Of a stretch of 64,000 nt of DNA, positions 35,099 to 44,171 are shown piece by piece (the first letter of the stretch is position 1; every line of letters begins with the position of its first letter). The DNA is from Solilutibacter silvestris (GTDB lineage: Bacteria; Pseudomonadota; Gammaproteobacteria; Xanthomonadales; Xanthomonadaceae): assembly GCF_002895945.1 (NCBI RefSeq), contig NZ_NPZB01000002.1, positions 496,001 through 560,000 of the forward strand. Reading direction: 5' to 3'. Position numbers and translations under genes: made by a program. Under the pieces are notes generated by a model that did not search any database, had not been told where the DNA came from, and was given only the letters and a program-made list of their open reading frames with translations.

Positions 35099-35938
35099 TC
35101 AGCGCGCGAGTCCGTCCAGCAGTGGCGAGATTTTCGCCGCGCGGCCATCCACTTCGATCGCTGAAGGATCGAGCGTGGCAACGGCAAGCGCGACATCTTC
35201 CGAGGTGGAGATGATGCTTCCGATCTCGCGCGATCCATCCGAGATGGCTGTGCCCGCTTCGACCGCAGCAATGCCTTCCAGCAACAGCAGCCCGCGTTTC
35301 GCCTGCCCGAGGAAGTGCGTCCGCGCGACGATTTCCTGTCCGGGATAGCAACCCTTCTTCACGCTGTAGGCCTGCAGCCGATCCAGCGAGAGTTGTTGCG
35401 ACGTCCACTTCGGTTCGGCATCGGCGCGGAAACGTGGCAGGCCGTGGCGCAGGTCCATCGTGCGCCAGCGCTGCGCGGCTTCATCATCCGCATCGAATTG
35501 CGTTGCGCCGATCAGCCAAGTGCGTTCGCCGCCTTGCGCGGAGAGATCGAGCGAAGCGGCATCTTCCCCCAATGCAGCTGTCGCGCCTTGCGCAGATGGC
35601 GGGCTGGCGAAACTTCCACCCACGTGCAGGTCGTCGCGGGCGATCAGCTTGACCTTGCTGCGGAAGACAAAGCGCTGTAGTTGTTGCGCCAATGCACTGG
35701 CCGGCATGTCGGGCAGCACGCACCACAGGGTCTGGGCATCGCGGCGGAGCAGGGCGAACAAGGCGATCACCCGGCCCTGCGGGGTCAGCCAGCCGTTCCA
35801 TTGCCATTGGCCATCGCCGGGTTGGGCGACGTCGTTCATGCACTGCGCCTGCATGAACGCGATGGCATCGGGGCCGGAGATTTCCAGCACGGACTGGCCG
35901 GTCAGGGCGAAGGCGGAGGGGTTCGGGTTGTCGGGCAT
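35099..35938 (-). CDS. ygfZ: Folate-binding protein YgfZ (iron-sulfur cluster repair/assembly)
   Basis: A 279-residue protein of the GcvT-like fold. The signature KGCYPGQEIVARTH is near residue 196, with the conserved cysteine. YgfZ binds tetrahydrofolate and helps build or repair [4Fe-4S] enzymes, including succinate dehydrogenase and fumarase in E. coli. Its position beside the sdh operon fits that role. It is divergent from the SdhAF4-like gene with only about 28 bp between starts, so promoters must overlap. Confidence 0.9.
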   Translation of the reverse strand: MPDNPNPSAFALTGQSVLEISGPDAIAFMQAQCMNDVAQPGDGQWQWNGWLTPQGRVIALFALLRRDAQTLWCVLPDMPASALAQQLQRFVFRSKVKLIARDDLHVGGSFASPPSAQGATAALGEDAASLDLSAQGGERTWLIGATQFDADDEAAQRWRTMDLRHGLPRFRADAEPKWTSQQLSLDRLQAYSVKKGCYPGQEIVARTHFLGQAKRGLLLLEGIAAVEAGTAISDGSREIGSIISTSEDVALAVATLDPSAIEVDGRAAKISPLLDGLAR

Positions 35939-35966
35939 GGTCGCTGGAACGTATCATTCACAGGTG

Positions 35967-36131
35967 ATGGACGATGACATCATCGGCGAAGACGCCCTTC
36001 CACCCAAGCCCGACGCGACCGAGACCGCGCCCGTGACGACTCCGGCGATCCGCGAGATCGGCGGACGCCCGGGCCTCGAACCGACGCGTTACGGGGATTG
36101 GGAGAAGGACGGACGCTGCATCGATTTCTGA
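35967..36131 (+). CDS. DUF1674 protein, homologue of succinate dehydrogenase assembly factor 4
   Basis: A 54-residue protein whose C-terminal half, EPTRYGDWEKDGRCIDF, is the DUF1674/SdhAF4 signature. The mitochondrial homologue (Sdh8/SDHAF4) binds flavinylated SdhA and shields it until it joins SdhB. Here the gene is 49 bp upstream of sdhC on the same strand, so a role in SDH assembly is likely. The N-terminal half is acidic and Pro/Thr-rich. Start: ATG at 35967; the frame is open further upstream, where an ATG at 35937 overlaps the ygfZ start and is less likely. Confidence 0.82.
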   Translation: MDDDIIGEDALPPKPDATETAPVTTPAIREIGGRPGLEPTRYGDWEKDGRCIDF

Positions 36132-36180
36132 CTCCCGCGCTTCGAACAGGCACGCTCGAACCCCTCCGAGGAATACGCCG

Positions 36181-36579
36181 ATGGCGAATCCGCAACGCCC
36201 CTTGTCGCCCCACCTGCAGGTCTATCGCTGGCAGGTGCAGATGGTGACTTCCATCCTCCATCGCGCCACCGGCATCGCGCTGGCGTTCGGCGCGCTGGCG
36301 ATCGTCTGGGGCCTGCTGGCATTGGCCGGCGGTCGCGAGAGCTGGGACGCCTTCACCCACTGCGCCAGTTCGCCGCTGGGCATGGTGCTGCTGTTCGGCT
36401 GGGCCTGGGCCTTCAGCTTCCACCTGATCAACGGCATCCGCCACCTGGTGCAGGACGCCGGCTACGACTACGCGATCCCGCAGTTCGTGCGCAACAGCTG
36501 GATCAGCATCATCGGCAGCCTGGTGCTGGTCGCGGCGATCTTCGTCTTCGCGGTCTGGTGCAAGGGAGGCGCGGCATGA
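36181..36579 (+). CDS. sdhC: Succinate dehydrogenase cytochrome b556 subunit
   Basis: A 132-residue three-helix membrane anchor of complex II. RPLSPHLQVYRWQVQMVTSILHRATGIAL contains the quinone-site Ser/Arg region, and FSFHLINGIRHLVQDAGY holds the haem-ligand histidine. GAGGAATACGCC precedes the ATG with a good spacing. Its stop overlaps the sdhD start (ATGA). Confidence 0.93.
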   Translation: MANPQRPLSPHLQVYRWQVQMVTSILHRATGIALAFGALAIVWGLLALAGGRESWDAFTHCASSPLGMVLLFGWAWAFSFHLINGIRHLVQDAGYDYAIPQFVRNSWISIIGSLVLVAAIFVFAVWCKGGAA

Positions 36580-36956
36580 GCGAATTCCGCAATCCGCTGA
36601 AGACTGCCCTCGGTCTTGGTTCGGCCAAGTACGGCGTGTCGCATTTCGTCAACCAGCGCCTGACCGCGATCGCGCTGGTCTTCCTCGGCCTGTATTTCCT
36701 CGGGCTGGTAATCTGCGGTGCGCAGGGCGGCTATGACGTCGTGCATGGCGCGATCGCGCATCCGGTCAACGCAGTGCTGGTCGTCGCCTTCGTTGTTGCC
36801 ATGTGCTGGCACGCGGCACTGGGCGTGCAGACGGTGATCGAGGACTACGTCCATTCCGGCTGGGGCATCGCGCTCCAGATCCTGAACCGCTTCGTTTTCG
36901 CCGTGACCGCGATCGCCGGGGTGTTCGCTGTCGTCCGCATCGCGCTTGGGAACTGA
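36576..36956 (+). CDS. sdhD: Succinate dehydrogenase membrane anchor subunit
   Basis: A 126-residue three-helix protein that with SdhC binds haem b and ubiquinone. [22 protein letters not shown] and the second-helix [17 protein letters not shown] (haem histidine and the conserved Asp-Tyr) are visible. Its ATG overlaps the sdhC stop by 4 bp and its stop is 4 bp before the sdhA start. Confidence 0.92.
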   Translation: MSEFRNPLKTALGLGSAKYGVSHFVNQRLTAIALVFLGLYFLGLVICGAQGGYDVVHGAIAHPVNAVLVVAFVVAMCWHAALGVQTVIEDYVHSGWGIALQILNRFVFAVTAIAGVFAVVRIALGN

Positions 36957-36960
36957 AGAC

Positions 36961-38751
36961 ATGACCGGGTACAAGATCCACGAACACGAATTCGACATGG
37001 TGGTGGTCGGCGCCGGTGGTGCCGGCCTGCGTGCCACTTTCGGTCTCGCCCAGCAGGGCTTGAAGACCGCCTGCATCAGCAAGGTGTTCCCGACCCGTTC
37101 GCATACCGTCGCGGCGCAGGGCGGCGTGGCGGCCGCGCTCGCCAACATGGGCGAGGACGACTGGCGCTACCACTTCTTCGACACCGTGAAGGGCAGCGAC
37201 TGGTTGGGCGACCAGGACGCGATCGAATACATGTGCAAGGAAGCGATCCCGGCGATCGTCGAGCTCGAGCATTACGGCGTACCGTTCTCACGCACCGAGG
37301 AAGGCAAGATCTACCAGCGTCCGTTCGGCGGCATGACCACGCGCTACGGCGAGGGCCCACCGGCGCAACGCACCTGCGCCGCCGCCGATCGCACCGGCCA
37401 CGCCATCCTGCACACGCTGTACCAGCAGTCGCTGGCGCACGACGCGCAGTTCTTCATCGAATACTTTGCGCTCGACCTGATCATGGACGACGCCGGCGCC
37501 TGCCGCGGCGTGCTGGCGCTGGAAATGGCGACCGGCGAATTGCACCTGTTCCGTTCGCACGGCGTGGTGCTGGCCACCGGCGGTTACGGACGTGCCTATT
37601 TCTCCGCGACCTCGGCGCATACCTGCACCGGCGACGGCGGCGGCATGGCGTTGCGCGCCGGACTGGCGATGCAGGACATGGAATTCGTGCAATTCCACCC
37701 GACCGGCATCTACGGCGCCGGCTGCCTGATCACCGAAGGCGTACGTGGCGAAGGCGGCATCCTCCGCAACAGCAACGGCGAGCGTTTCATGGAACGCTAT
37801 GCGCCGAGCGTCAAGGATCTCGCGCCACGCGACATGGTGTCGCGCGCGATGACGATGGAAATCCGCGAAGGCCGCGGCGTCGGCGAGCACAAGGACCACA
37901 TCCTGCTCGACCTCACCCACCTCGGTCCGGAAGTGATCCACGAGAAACTGCCGGGCATCGCCGAGAGCGCGCGCATCTTCGCCGGCGTCGACGTCACCAA
38001 GGAACCGATCCCGGTGCTGCCGACCGTCCACTACAACATGGGCGGCATCCCCACCAACTACCACGGCGAAGTGGTGCAGTTGAAGGACGGCAACCCCGAT
38101 ACCGTGGTGCCGGGCCTGTTCGCGATCGGCGAAGCGGCCTGCGTCTCGGTGCACGGCGCCAACCGCCTCGGTTCGAATTCGCTGCTCGACCTCGTGGTGT
38201 TCGGTCGCGCGGTCTCCCATCGCGCCGCCGAACTGATCAAGCCGAATTCGCCGCACGGCCAATTGCCGGAACATGCGCTGGACGCGGCGATCGCGCATCT
38301 CGATCGCATCCGCAATGCCGACGGTTCGACCCCGACCGCGGTGATCCGCGATCGCATGCAGCGCACCATGCAGCGTGACGCCGCGGTGTTCCGTACCGGC
38401 GAAACGCTGGACGAGGGCGTCAAGGCGATCCGCGATATCCATGCCTCGTTCGCCGACGTCAAGATCAGCGACCGCTCGCTGGTATGGAATACCGACCTGA
38501 TCGAAACGCTCGAACTGGAAAACCTGCTCGACCAGGCGCTGGTGACGATCGTCTCCGCGGCCAATCGCGAGGAATCGCGCGGCGCCCACGCCCGCGAGGA
38601 TTTCCCCAAGCGCGACGATGCCAACTGGATGAAGCACACGCTGGCTTCGGTTGACCGCAACGGCAACACCCACATCGATTACCGGCCGGTGCACATGTAC
38701 ACGCTGACCGACGATGTCGCGGTGATTCCGCCGAAAGAACGCAAGTACTGA
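36961..38751 (+). CDS. sdhA: Succinate dehydrogenase flavoprotein subunit
   Basis: A 596-residue flavoprotein that oxidises succinate to fumarate. The FAD dinucleotide fold GAGGAGLRA is near residue 18, the histidine for covalent FAD is in SHTVAAQGG (about residue 45), the active-site region [21 protein letters not shown] is near 240, and the catalytic arginine is in [26 protein letters not shown] is near 402. The ATG at 36961 gives the standard N terminus ([14 protein letters not shown]). sdhB follows after 12 bp. Confidence 0.95.
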   Translation: MTGYKIHEHEFDMVVVGAGGAGLRATFGLAQQGLKTACISKVFPTRSHTVAAQGGVAAALANMGEDDWRYHFFDTVKGSDWLGDQDAIEYMCKEAIPAIVELEHYGVPFSRTEEGKIYQRPFGGMTTRYGEGPPAQRTCAAADRTGHAILHTLYQQSLAHDAQFFIEYFALDLIMDDAGACRGVLALEMATGELHLFRSHGVVLATGGYGRAYFSATSAHTCTGDGGGMALRAGLAMQDMEFVQFHPTGIYGAGCLITEGVRGEGGILRNSNGERFMERYAPSVKDLAPRDMVSRAMTMEIREGRGVGEHKDHILLDLTHLGPEVIHEKLPGIAESARIFAGVDVTKEPIPVLPTVHYNMGGIPTNYHGEVVQLKDGNPDTVVPGLFAIGEAACVSVHGANRLGSNSLLDLVVFGRAVSHRAAELIKPNSPHGQLPEHALDAAIAHLDRIRNADGSTPTAVIRDRMQRTMQRDAAVFRTGETLDEGVKAIRDIHASFADVKISDRSLVWNTDLIETLELENLLDQALVTIVSAANREESRGAHAREDFPKRDDANWMKHTLASVDRNGNTHIDYRPVHMYTLTDDVAVIPPKERKY

Positions 38752-38763
38752 GGGCGCGCACAG

Positions 38764-39543
38764 ATGGCCGAATTCACCCTCCCGAAGAATTCCGTGGTCG
38801 GCAAGGGCCGGCATTTTCCGGCGCCGGGCGCCACGCGCATGCGCACCTTCAAGGTGTATCGCTGGAGTCCCGACAACGGCGAGAACCCGCATACCGACAC
38901 CTACGAGATCGATCTCGACAAGTGCGGCCCGATGGTCCTCGACGCGCTGATCAAGATCAAGAACGAAATCGATCCGACGCTGACGTTCCGTCGCTCCTGT
39001 CGCGAAGGCATCTGCGGTTCGTGTGCGATGAACATCGACGGCACCAACACGCTGGCCTGCACCAAGGCGATCGACGATTGCCGCGGCAAGGAAGTGCCGA
39101 TCTACCCGCTGCCGCACATGGAAGTGGTGAAGGATCTGGTTCCGGATCTCACCCACTTCTACGCGCAGTACGCATCGATCCGTCCGTGGCTGCGCACCGA
39201 AAGCCCGGCGCCGTCGCGCGAGCGCCTGCAGTCGCCGGAAGACCGCAAGAAGCTTGACGGCCTCTACGAGTGCATCCTGTGCGCCTGCTGCTCGACCTCG
39301 TGCCCGAGCTACTGGTGGAATGGCGAACGCTATCTCGGCCCAGCGGTGTTGTTGCAGGCCTATCGCTGGATCGTCGACTCGCGCGACGAGGACACCGGTG
39401 CGCGTCTCGACGATCTCGAAGATCCGTTCAAGCTGTATCGCTGCCACACCATCATGAACTGTGCGCGTACCTGCCCGAAGGGGTTGAACCCGGCCAAGGC
39501 GATCGCGGAGATCAAGAAGCTGATGCTGGCGCGCCGGGTCTGA
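38764..39543 (+). CDS. sdhB: Succinate dehydrogenase iron-sulfur subunit
   Basis: A 259-residue protein carrying three clusters: [2Fe-2S] in [15 protein letters not shown] and a later cysteine, [4Fe-4S] in [12 protein letters not shown], and [3Fe-4S] in [17 protein letters not shown]. The start at 38764 follows a short 12-bp gap. The N terminus is about 15-20 residues longer than in E. coli, as usual for the alpha/gamma type found here. It is followed 23 bp later by the membrane-START gene. Confidence 0.95.
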   Translation: MAEFTLPKNSVVGKGRHFPAPGATRMRTFKVYRWSPDNGENPHTDTYEIDLDKCGPMVLDALIKIKNEIDPTLTFRRSCREGICGSCAMNIDGTNTLACTKAIDDCRGKEVPIYPLPHMEVVKDLVPDLTHFYAQYASIRPWLRTESPAPSRERLQSPEDRKKLDGLYECILCACCSTSCPSYWWNGERYLGPAVLLQAYRWIVDSRDEDTGARLDDLEDPFKLYRCHTIMNCARTCPKGLNPAKAIAEIKKLMLARRV

Positions 39544-39566
39544 GCATCGGCCCGACTGATCCGTCG

Positions 39567-40622
39567 ATGGAGCAGGCTCCGGACGTCAACGAAGCGGATC
39601 CTTACTTGCCGCCGGCGGAACCGTTGGCGCCGGATCCACTGGCAGGCATGTCGCCGCTGAAGCGTTTCGCCTTGATGGTCTGCGGCGGTATCCTCTATGG
39701 CTTGGTGATGCGCCTGCTGTTCGGCGGGATCCCGGGAATTCCGGCGCTCTTCGATGGCAAGGGGCCGATGTTGCTGTCCTTCGGCGTGCTGGTGCCGATT
39801 GTCCTCGGGATGATCACCGTGTATGGCTTGGTGCCGGAGCGCCGCAGTATTCTCCGCGCGTTGTTCGCGCCTTGGCTGACCGTAATCGGATTCGCGGTAG
39901 GCACGGCGATCATGCTGCTCGAAGGCAGCATTTGCATCGCGATCATGTTGCCGGCGTTCCTGGTCGAATCCTCGATAGGTGGTGCGTTGATGCTGGTGCT
40001 GTTGCGAATGGGCGCGCGACCTTCCCGCTCGACGACAGCATCGGTATTGCTCTTGCCGCTGCTGCTGGGGGGCGTCGAGGCACGAGTCCACGATATCGAC
40101 AGCCATCGGCATCTGCACCGCAGCCGCGTGATCCATGCCACGCCAGAACAGGTGTGGCGCGTGCTGAACGATGTGCAGGATATCCATCCGGAAGAACTCG
40201 GGCGCGGGCTGGCGTGGAACATTGGCCTGCCGTATCCGCTCTCGGGGCGTACGGAGATCACGGCGCAGGGCAGGGTACGGCGATCGCGCTGGCAACACGG
40301 CATCCGCTTCGACGAACCGATCAGCGAATGGCGGCCGTCGCAACGGTTGTCATGGGTCTATCGTTTCCAGCCCGGCTCCATTCCCGTGGACGCACTGGAC
40401 GATCACGTCGCGTTGGGTGGGCGCTACGCAGGCTTGGACGACACGCGTTTCACGCTCATTCCGGTGCCAGGTGGAACGAAAGTGGATCTCGATATCGGCT
40501 ATCGCGTCAGCACGAATTTCAACATGTATTCGGCGTGGTGGATGGATCGACTGCTGGGTGATGGCGCCGAGCGGATCCTAGCGATGTACGCACGACGGAC
40601 CGAATCCGCTTCTTCTATTTGA
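39567..40622 (+). CDS. Polytopic membrane protein with C-terminal SRPBCC (START-like) domain
   Basis: A 351-residue protein. Residues 1-30 are acidic and proline-rich. Four to five membrane helices follow (about residues 30-180: FALMVCGGILYGLVMRLLF, LVPIVLGMITVYGLV, WLTVIGFAVGTAIMLL, IAIMLPAFLVESSIGGALM, SVLLLPLLLGG). The C-terminal 160 residues form a SRPBCC domain (HRSRVIHATPEQVWRVLNDVQDIHP ... SEWRPSQRLSWVYRF ... ILAMYARR). The product is not recognised. It is 23 bp after sdhB on the same strand, so it probably shares the sdh transcript. The ATG at 39567 is used; ATG at 39648 would lose the acidic segment. It overlaps the end of the convergent regA by 8 bp. Confidence 0.72.
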   Translation: MEQAPDVNEADPYLPPAEPLAPDPLAGMSPLKRFALMVCGGILYGLVMRLLFGGIPGIPALFDGKGPMLLSFGVLVPIVLGMITVYGLVPERRSILRALFAPWLTVIGFAVGTAIMLLEGSICIAIMLPAFLVESSIGGALMLVLLRMGARPSRSTTASVLLLPLLLGGVEARVHDIDSHRHLHRSRVIHATPEQVWRVLNDVQDIHPEELGRGLAWNIGLPYPLSGRTEITAQGRVRRSRWQHGIRFDEPISEWRPSQRLSWVYRFQPGSIPVDALDDHVALGGRYAGLDDTRFTLIPVPGGTKVDLDIGYRVSTNFNMYSAWWMDRLLGDGAERILAMYARRTESASSI

Positions 40623-41157
40623 CCCGCTGCTTGTCGAGCTTGCGTGCCAGCGTGCGCCGGTGCATGCCGAGGCGGCGCGCGGTTTCCGAGATGTTGAAAC
40701 CGGTTTCGGCCAGCGTCTCGTGGATGCGTTCCCATTCCAGGGTCTTGATCGAAGTCTTGCGTTCACCCAAGTCGACATCGGCATCGCCTTCGTTGCGTTT
40801 GAGCGCGGCCTCGATGTCGTCGCTGTTCGACGGCTTGGCGAGGTAATGGCGCGCGCCCAGCTTGATCGCCTCGACGGCGGTGGCAATGCTGGCGTAGCCG
40901 GTCAGCACGACGATGCGCAATTGCGGATCGTGCGCGTGCAGTGCCTTGACGCAGGACAGTCCGGAATCGCCGCCGGCCAGTTTCAAATCGACCACCGCGT
41001 GAGTTGGGGGGAATTCCGCGAGCAGATGCTGCATTGATTCCAAGGTGTCGGCGAGGCGCACGGCATAGCCGCGACGTTCGAAGGAGCGTGCCAGCGTGCG
41101 CGCGAAGGCGGCATCGTCTTCGACGATCAGCAAGCGTTTGTCGCCGTCAGTCGCCAT
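40615..41157 (-). CDS. regA: Response regulator, RegA/PrrA family
   Basis: A 180-residue two-component response regulator. The receiver domain has the acidic pocket VEDD (12-15), phosphorylation site D57 in VVDLKL, and T/K switch residues in VVLTGYAS and YLAKPSNSDD. A Pro-poor linker leads to a Fis-type helix-turn-helix (NISETARRLGMHRRTLARKL) near the end, the RegA/PrrA/ActR signature. This family controls respiratory and energy genes in response to redox state. The ATG at 41157 gives the usual length; it overlaps the end of regB by 11 bp. Confidence 0.88.
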   Translation of the reverse strand: MATDGDKRLLIVEDDAAFARTLARSFERRGYAVRLADTLESMQHLLAEFPPTHAVVDLKLAGGDSGLSCVKALHAHDPQLRIVVLTGYASIATAVEAIKLGARHYLAKPSNSDDIEAALKRNEGDADVDLGERKTSIKTLEWERIHETLAETGFNISETARRLGMHRRTLARKLDKQRVK

Positions 41158-42463
41158 TGTCGTCACCATCATCCATGGTCAGCGCTGACAGCGGCAGTGT
41201 CATCGTCACCACCGCGCCTTGCGCAGTATTGCGCGCCTTGAGCGTGCCACCGAGGCTGCGCGCGACGTTCACCGACAGGAACAGGCCCAGTCCATGGCCG
41301 GGTTCGTCCTTGCTCGACTGGTAGGGCTTGCCGAGTTGTTCCAGCATCGTCGGGGCGAAGCCGGGGCCGTGGTCGGCGATTTCGATCACGACATCGCCAT
41401 TGGCGAGGGCGACGTGCATCGCGACGTGTTGCGGAGAAACATCCAGCGCATTGTCGAGCACGTTGCAGATCATCTGCTTCAAGCCTGCGTCGGACACGAT
41501 CAACGGATTGTCGGCGCATTGGTTGCGGTAGTCGAATTGCTGCGTCGGGCGCGTGGTGCGCCATTCATCGGCGAGGTCGTCGAAGAAATCGCGCAGCCAT
41601 ATTTCTTGCGGCGCTTCGCCACGGGTTTCGCCGGCCGATTGCAGGATGCCGGTGACGATGGCCTTGCAACGCAGCACCTGCACCTGCATTTCCACCACAT
41701 CCTGCAGCAGTTCGGGGTCGGAGGCGAAGTGGGGCAGGTGTTGCCAGTCGCCGAGGATCACCGCCAGCGTCGACAGCGGCGTACCCAGTTCGTGGGCGGC
41801 GCCGGAGGCGAGCAGGCCCATGCGCACGATGTGTTCTTCCTCGGCGGCGCGTTGGCGCATCGTCGCGAGATGGGCGTCGCGTTCGCGCAGGATCCGGCCG
41901 ATGCGGGTGATGAACACCACCAGCAAGGTCGCGACCAGGGCGAAGCAGATCAGCAAGCCCTGCACGTAGAGCGAGGCGAGGCCTGACGAGAGATCGGCGG
42001 GCAGCACCACGGGGCCGGGAGACGACATCAGGCACAACACGCAGGCGCTGGTCGCGACGGCGATGATCCAGCTCGATGCAGTGCGCAGCAGGATCGCGCC
42101 CAGCACCACGTGCAACAGGAACAGGAACAGGAAGGGATTGGTTGGGCCGCCGCTGAAGTGCAATTGCGCGGTGAGCGTGGCGACGTCGACCAGCAACGCC
42201 AGCAGGAGGGCGCGGTCGGTGACGCGCGTGCGGCGTTTCAGCACGATCTGGCTGGCGAGGTTGTAGGCGACCAGGGCCAGCAGCACCAGCAGCATCGGCC
42301 GCAGTGGCAGGGCGATGTGCAGGACGAAGTGGACGAACGCGATCGCCAGCACCTGTCCGACCACGGCGATCCAGCGCAACTGGATCAACTGCTGCAGGTT
42401 GCGCAGTCCGGCGTTGTCGCGCGATGGCGCAGGATCAGCGTTCGTGACGAGTGCGATCGACAT
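41147..42463 (-). CDS. regB: Redox-sensing histidine kinase, RegB/PrrB family
   Basis: A 438-residue kinase with six N-terminal membrane helices, then DHp and ATPase domains. The quinone-binding heptad SGGPTNPF is at residues 104-111, the phospho-accepting histidine is H224 in GAAHELGTPLS, and C266 in VLRCKAI corresponds to the redox-active Cys265 of Rhodobacter RegB. The ATP site shows NVLDNALD and GHGLGLFLS. It should sense the quinone pool and thiol state. It overlaps the end of the surf1 gene by 29 bp and is the upstream partner of regA. Confidence 0.9.
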   Translation of the reverse strand: MSIALVTNADPAPSRDNAGLRNLQQLIQLRWIAVVGQVLAIAFVHFVLHIALPLRPMLLVLLALVAYNLASQIVLKRRTRVTDRALLLALLVDVATLTAQLHFSGGPTNPFLFLFLLHVVLGAILLRTASSWIIAVATSACVLCLMSSPGPVVLPADLSSGLASLYVQGLLICFALVATLLVVFITRIGRILRERDAHLATMRQRAAEEEHIVRMGLLASGAAHELGTPLSTLAVILGDWQHLPHFASDPELLQDVVEMQVQVLRCKAIVTGILQSAGETRGEAPQEIWLRDFFDDLADEWRTTRPTQQFDYRNQCADNPLIVSDAGLKQMICNVLDNALDVSPQHVAMHVALANGDVVIEIADHGPGFAPTMLEQLGKPYQSSKDEPGHGLGLFLSVNVARSLGGTLKARNTAQGAVVTMTLPLSALTMDDGDDNGD

Positions 42464-43145
42464 TGCCGGAAGTGTAGAACACGCGCCAGCCGGCGTAGAG
42501 CGTCAACACTGCCAGCGCGAACCAGGTCAGCGCGTATTGCAGGTGCTGGTCCCGGAAACTCACCACTGTCATGCCGCCCGCGGGCCATTGCGGCGCGAAG
42601 GCATCACGCCCGGCGTCGATGAAGTACGGCGCGACAGTGCCGAGTCCGCGTGTTTGTGCGATCGCGGCGACATCGCGCGAATACCATCGATCGTGGGCGG
42701 GATCGTTGTGGCGCAGGAAGCCGCCGCGCGGTTCGCTGGTGCGCAGCAATCCGACGATCCGTACATGGCCGACGGGCGGTGGGACATCGCCCTTCCAGTC
42801 ATCCGGCACGAAGCCGCGATTGACGAGGATGGTGTCGCCACTGTCGCTGCGCAGTGGCGTCAGCAGCCACCAGCCGGGCCCGCGCTCGGTGACTGCCTGC
42901 ACGCGGGTGTCGTGGTTGGGCAGGTAGTCGCCTTCAATCACCACGCGGCGATATTCGTCACGCTGTGCGGAGACGTTCGGCCAATCGTTGCGCGCGGGTG
43001 GCGGCGTCGGTGCAGCATGGATGCGTGCATCGACGCGTGCGATCAGCGCGTGCTTCCACTGCAGTCGCTGGACCTGCCACACACCGAGTGCGGAGAATCC
43101 GCAGAAGGCCAGGGTCAATGCAATGAGGAAGACCGCAGTGCGCAC
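42435..43145 (-). CDS. SURF1-family terminal-oxidase assembly protein
   Basis: A 236-residue protein with a helix at each end (about residues 5-25 and 205-225) and a periplasmic domain, the standard SURF1 topology. LGVWQVQRLQWKHALIARVDAR near residue 20, VNRGFVP near 109 and the C-terminal FRDQHLQYALTWFALAVLTLYA are family motifs. SURF1 delivers haem a to cytochrome c oxidases; some bacteria have separate SURF1 versions for quinol oxidases. Its place between cyoD and regB, 1 bp after cyoD in sense of transcription, suggests a role with the CyoB enzyme here. Confidence 0.87.
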   Translation of the reverse strand: MRTAVFLIALTLAFCGFSALGVWQVQRLQWKHALIARVDARIHAAPTPPPARNDWPNVSAQRDEYRRVVIEGDYLPNHDTRVQAVTERGPGWWLLTPLRSDSGDTILVNRGFVPDDWKGDVPPPVGHVRIVGLLRTSEPRGGFLRHNDPAHDRWYSRDVAAIAQTRGLGTVAPYFIDAGRDAFAPQWPAGGMTVVSFRDQHLQYALTWFALAVLTLYAGWRVFYTSGNVDRTRHER

Positions 43146-43146
43146 A

Positions 43147-43530
43147 TCAAGGCATGTTGCGCATATCGTGCGGCGACATCACCGGCATCATGTTCGCGTT
43201 CAAATGGTGCATCACCCACATCGAACCAGCCAGCGTGATGACCACCAGCACCAGGGTGAAGATCAGCGCCAGCATGTTCCAGCCGCCTTCCGACTTGGTG
43301 TTCATGTGCAGGAAGTAGATCATGTGCACGAGGATCTGCGCTGCAGCGAACGCGAGGATCACCGCCACGGCCGTGCCGGGATTGGCGATGACCTTGCCCA
43401 TGATCAGCCAGAACGGAACCGCGGTCAGGATCACCGAAAGGATGAAGCCGGTGACATAGCCACGCACGGTGGCGTGGGCGTGGCCGCCTTCCTCGTGGTG
43501 ATGGTCGTGTTCGAAAGTGGTATCGCTCAT
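43147..43530 (-). CDS. cyoD: Cytochrome o ubiquinol oxidase subunit IV
   Basis: A 127-residue small subunit with three helices. [24 protein letters not shown], then [21 protein letters not shown] and the last helix [27 protein letters not shown] are the family pattern. The N terminus is His-rich ([12 protein letters not shown]). The ATG at 43530 overlaps the cyoC stop by 4 bp. CyoD assists assembly of the CuB site in the bo3 enzyme. Confidence 0.92.
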   Translation of the reverse strand: MSDTTFEHDHHHEEGGHAHATVRGYVTGFILSVILTAVPFWLIMGKVIANPGTAVAVILAFAAAQILVHMIYFLHMNTKSEGGWNMLALIFTLVLVVITLAGSMWVMHHLNANMMPVMSPHDMRNMP

Positions 43531-44171
43531 GGCAGCACGCCCATCAGGTAGACGAAGGTGAAGACGCCGATCCAGACGACGTCGAGGAAGTGCCAGAACA
43601 TCGACAGGCAGAACAGGCGGCGCTGGTTGGCGGCGCTGAGGCCGGTCTTCATCACCTGTGTCATCAGCACGATCAGCCAGACGATGCCGAAAGTGACGTG
43701 CAGGCCGTGGGTGCCGACCAGGGCGAAGAACGACGACAGGAAGGCGCTGCGTTGCGGACCGGCGCCTTCGTGGATCAGGTGGCGGAACTCGTAGAGTTCG
43801 ATGCCGAGGAAGCCGGCACCGAACAAACCGGTGATCGCCAGCCACGCCAGCACCGCGCGCGGTTTGCGGTGTTGCATCGAGATCATCGCGAAGCCATAGG
43901 TGATCGACGACAGCAGCAGCAACGCGGTGTTGACCGCGACCAGTGGCAGGTCGAACAGTTCGGCCCCGCCGGGGCCGCCGGCGTAGTTGCGGCCGAGCAC
44001 GCCGTAACAGGCGAACAGGCTGGCGAAGATCAGGCAGTCGCTCATCAGGTAGAGCCAGAACCCGAGCAGGGTGCCGTTCTCCGGATGGTGGCGCGCCTCG
44101 GTATCGAGGAATTCGTCCCTGGAAAAAGACGGCGTGCCGTCAACGTGCGTAGTGGCGATGGCGTCAGACAT
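43527..44171 (-). CDS. cyoC: Cytochrome o ubiquinol oxidase subunit III
   Basis: A 214-residue membrane subunit with five helices. [21 protein letters not shown] near residue 35 and [18 protein letters not shown] near 150 are typical of subunit III in quinol oxidases. It does not carry metal centres. It overlaps the end of cyoB by 8 bp and the start of cyoD by 4 bp. Confidence 0.93.
   Translation of the reverse strand: MSDAIATTHVDGTPSFSRDEFLDTEARHHPENGTLLGFWLYLMSDCLIFASLFACYGVLGRNYAGGPGGAELFDLPLVAVNTALLLLSSITYGFAMISMQHRKPRAVLAWLAITGLFGAGFLGIELYEFRHLIHEGAGPQRSAFLSSFFALVGTHGLHVTFGIVWLIVLMTQVMKTGLSAANQRRLFCLSMFWHFLDVVWIGVFTFVYLMGVLP

Noticed and set aside
37288-39447. 719-residue open frame antisense to sdhA and sdhB
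   Set aside because: Antisense shadow spanning two conserved genes, with no recognisable motifs.
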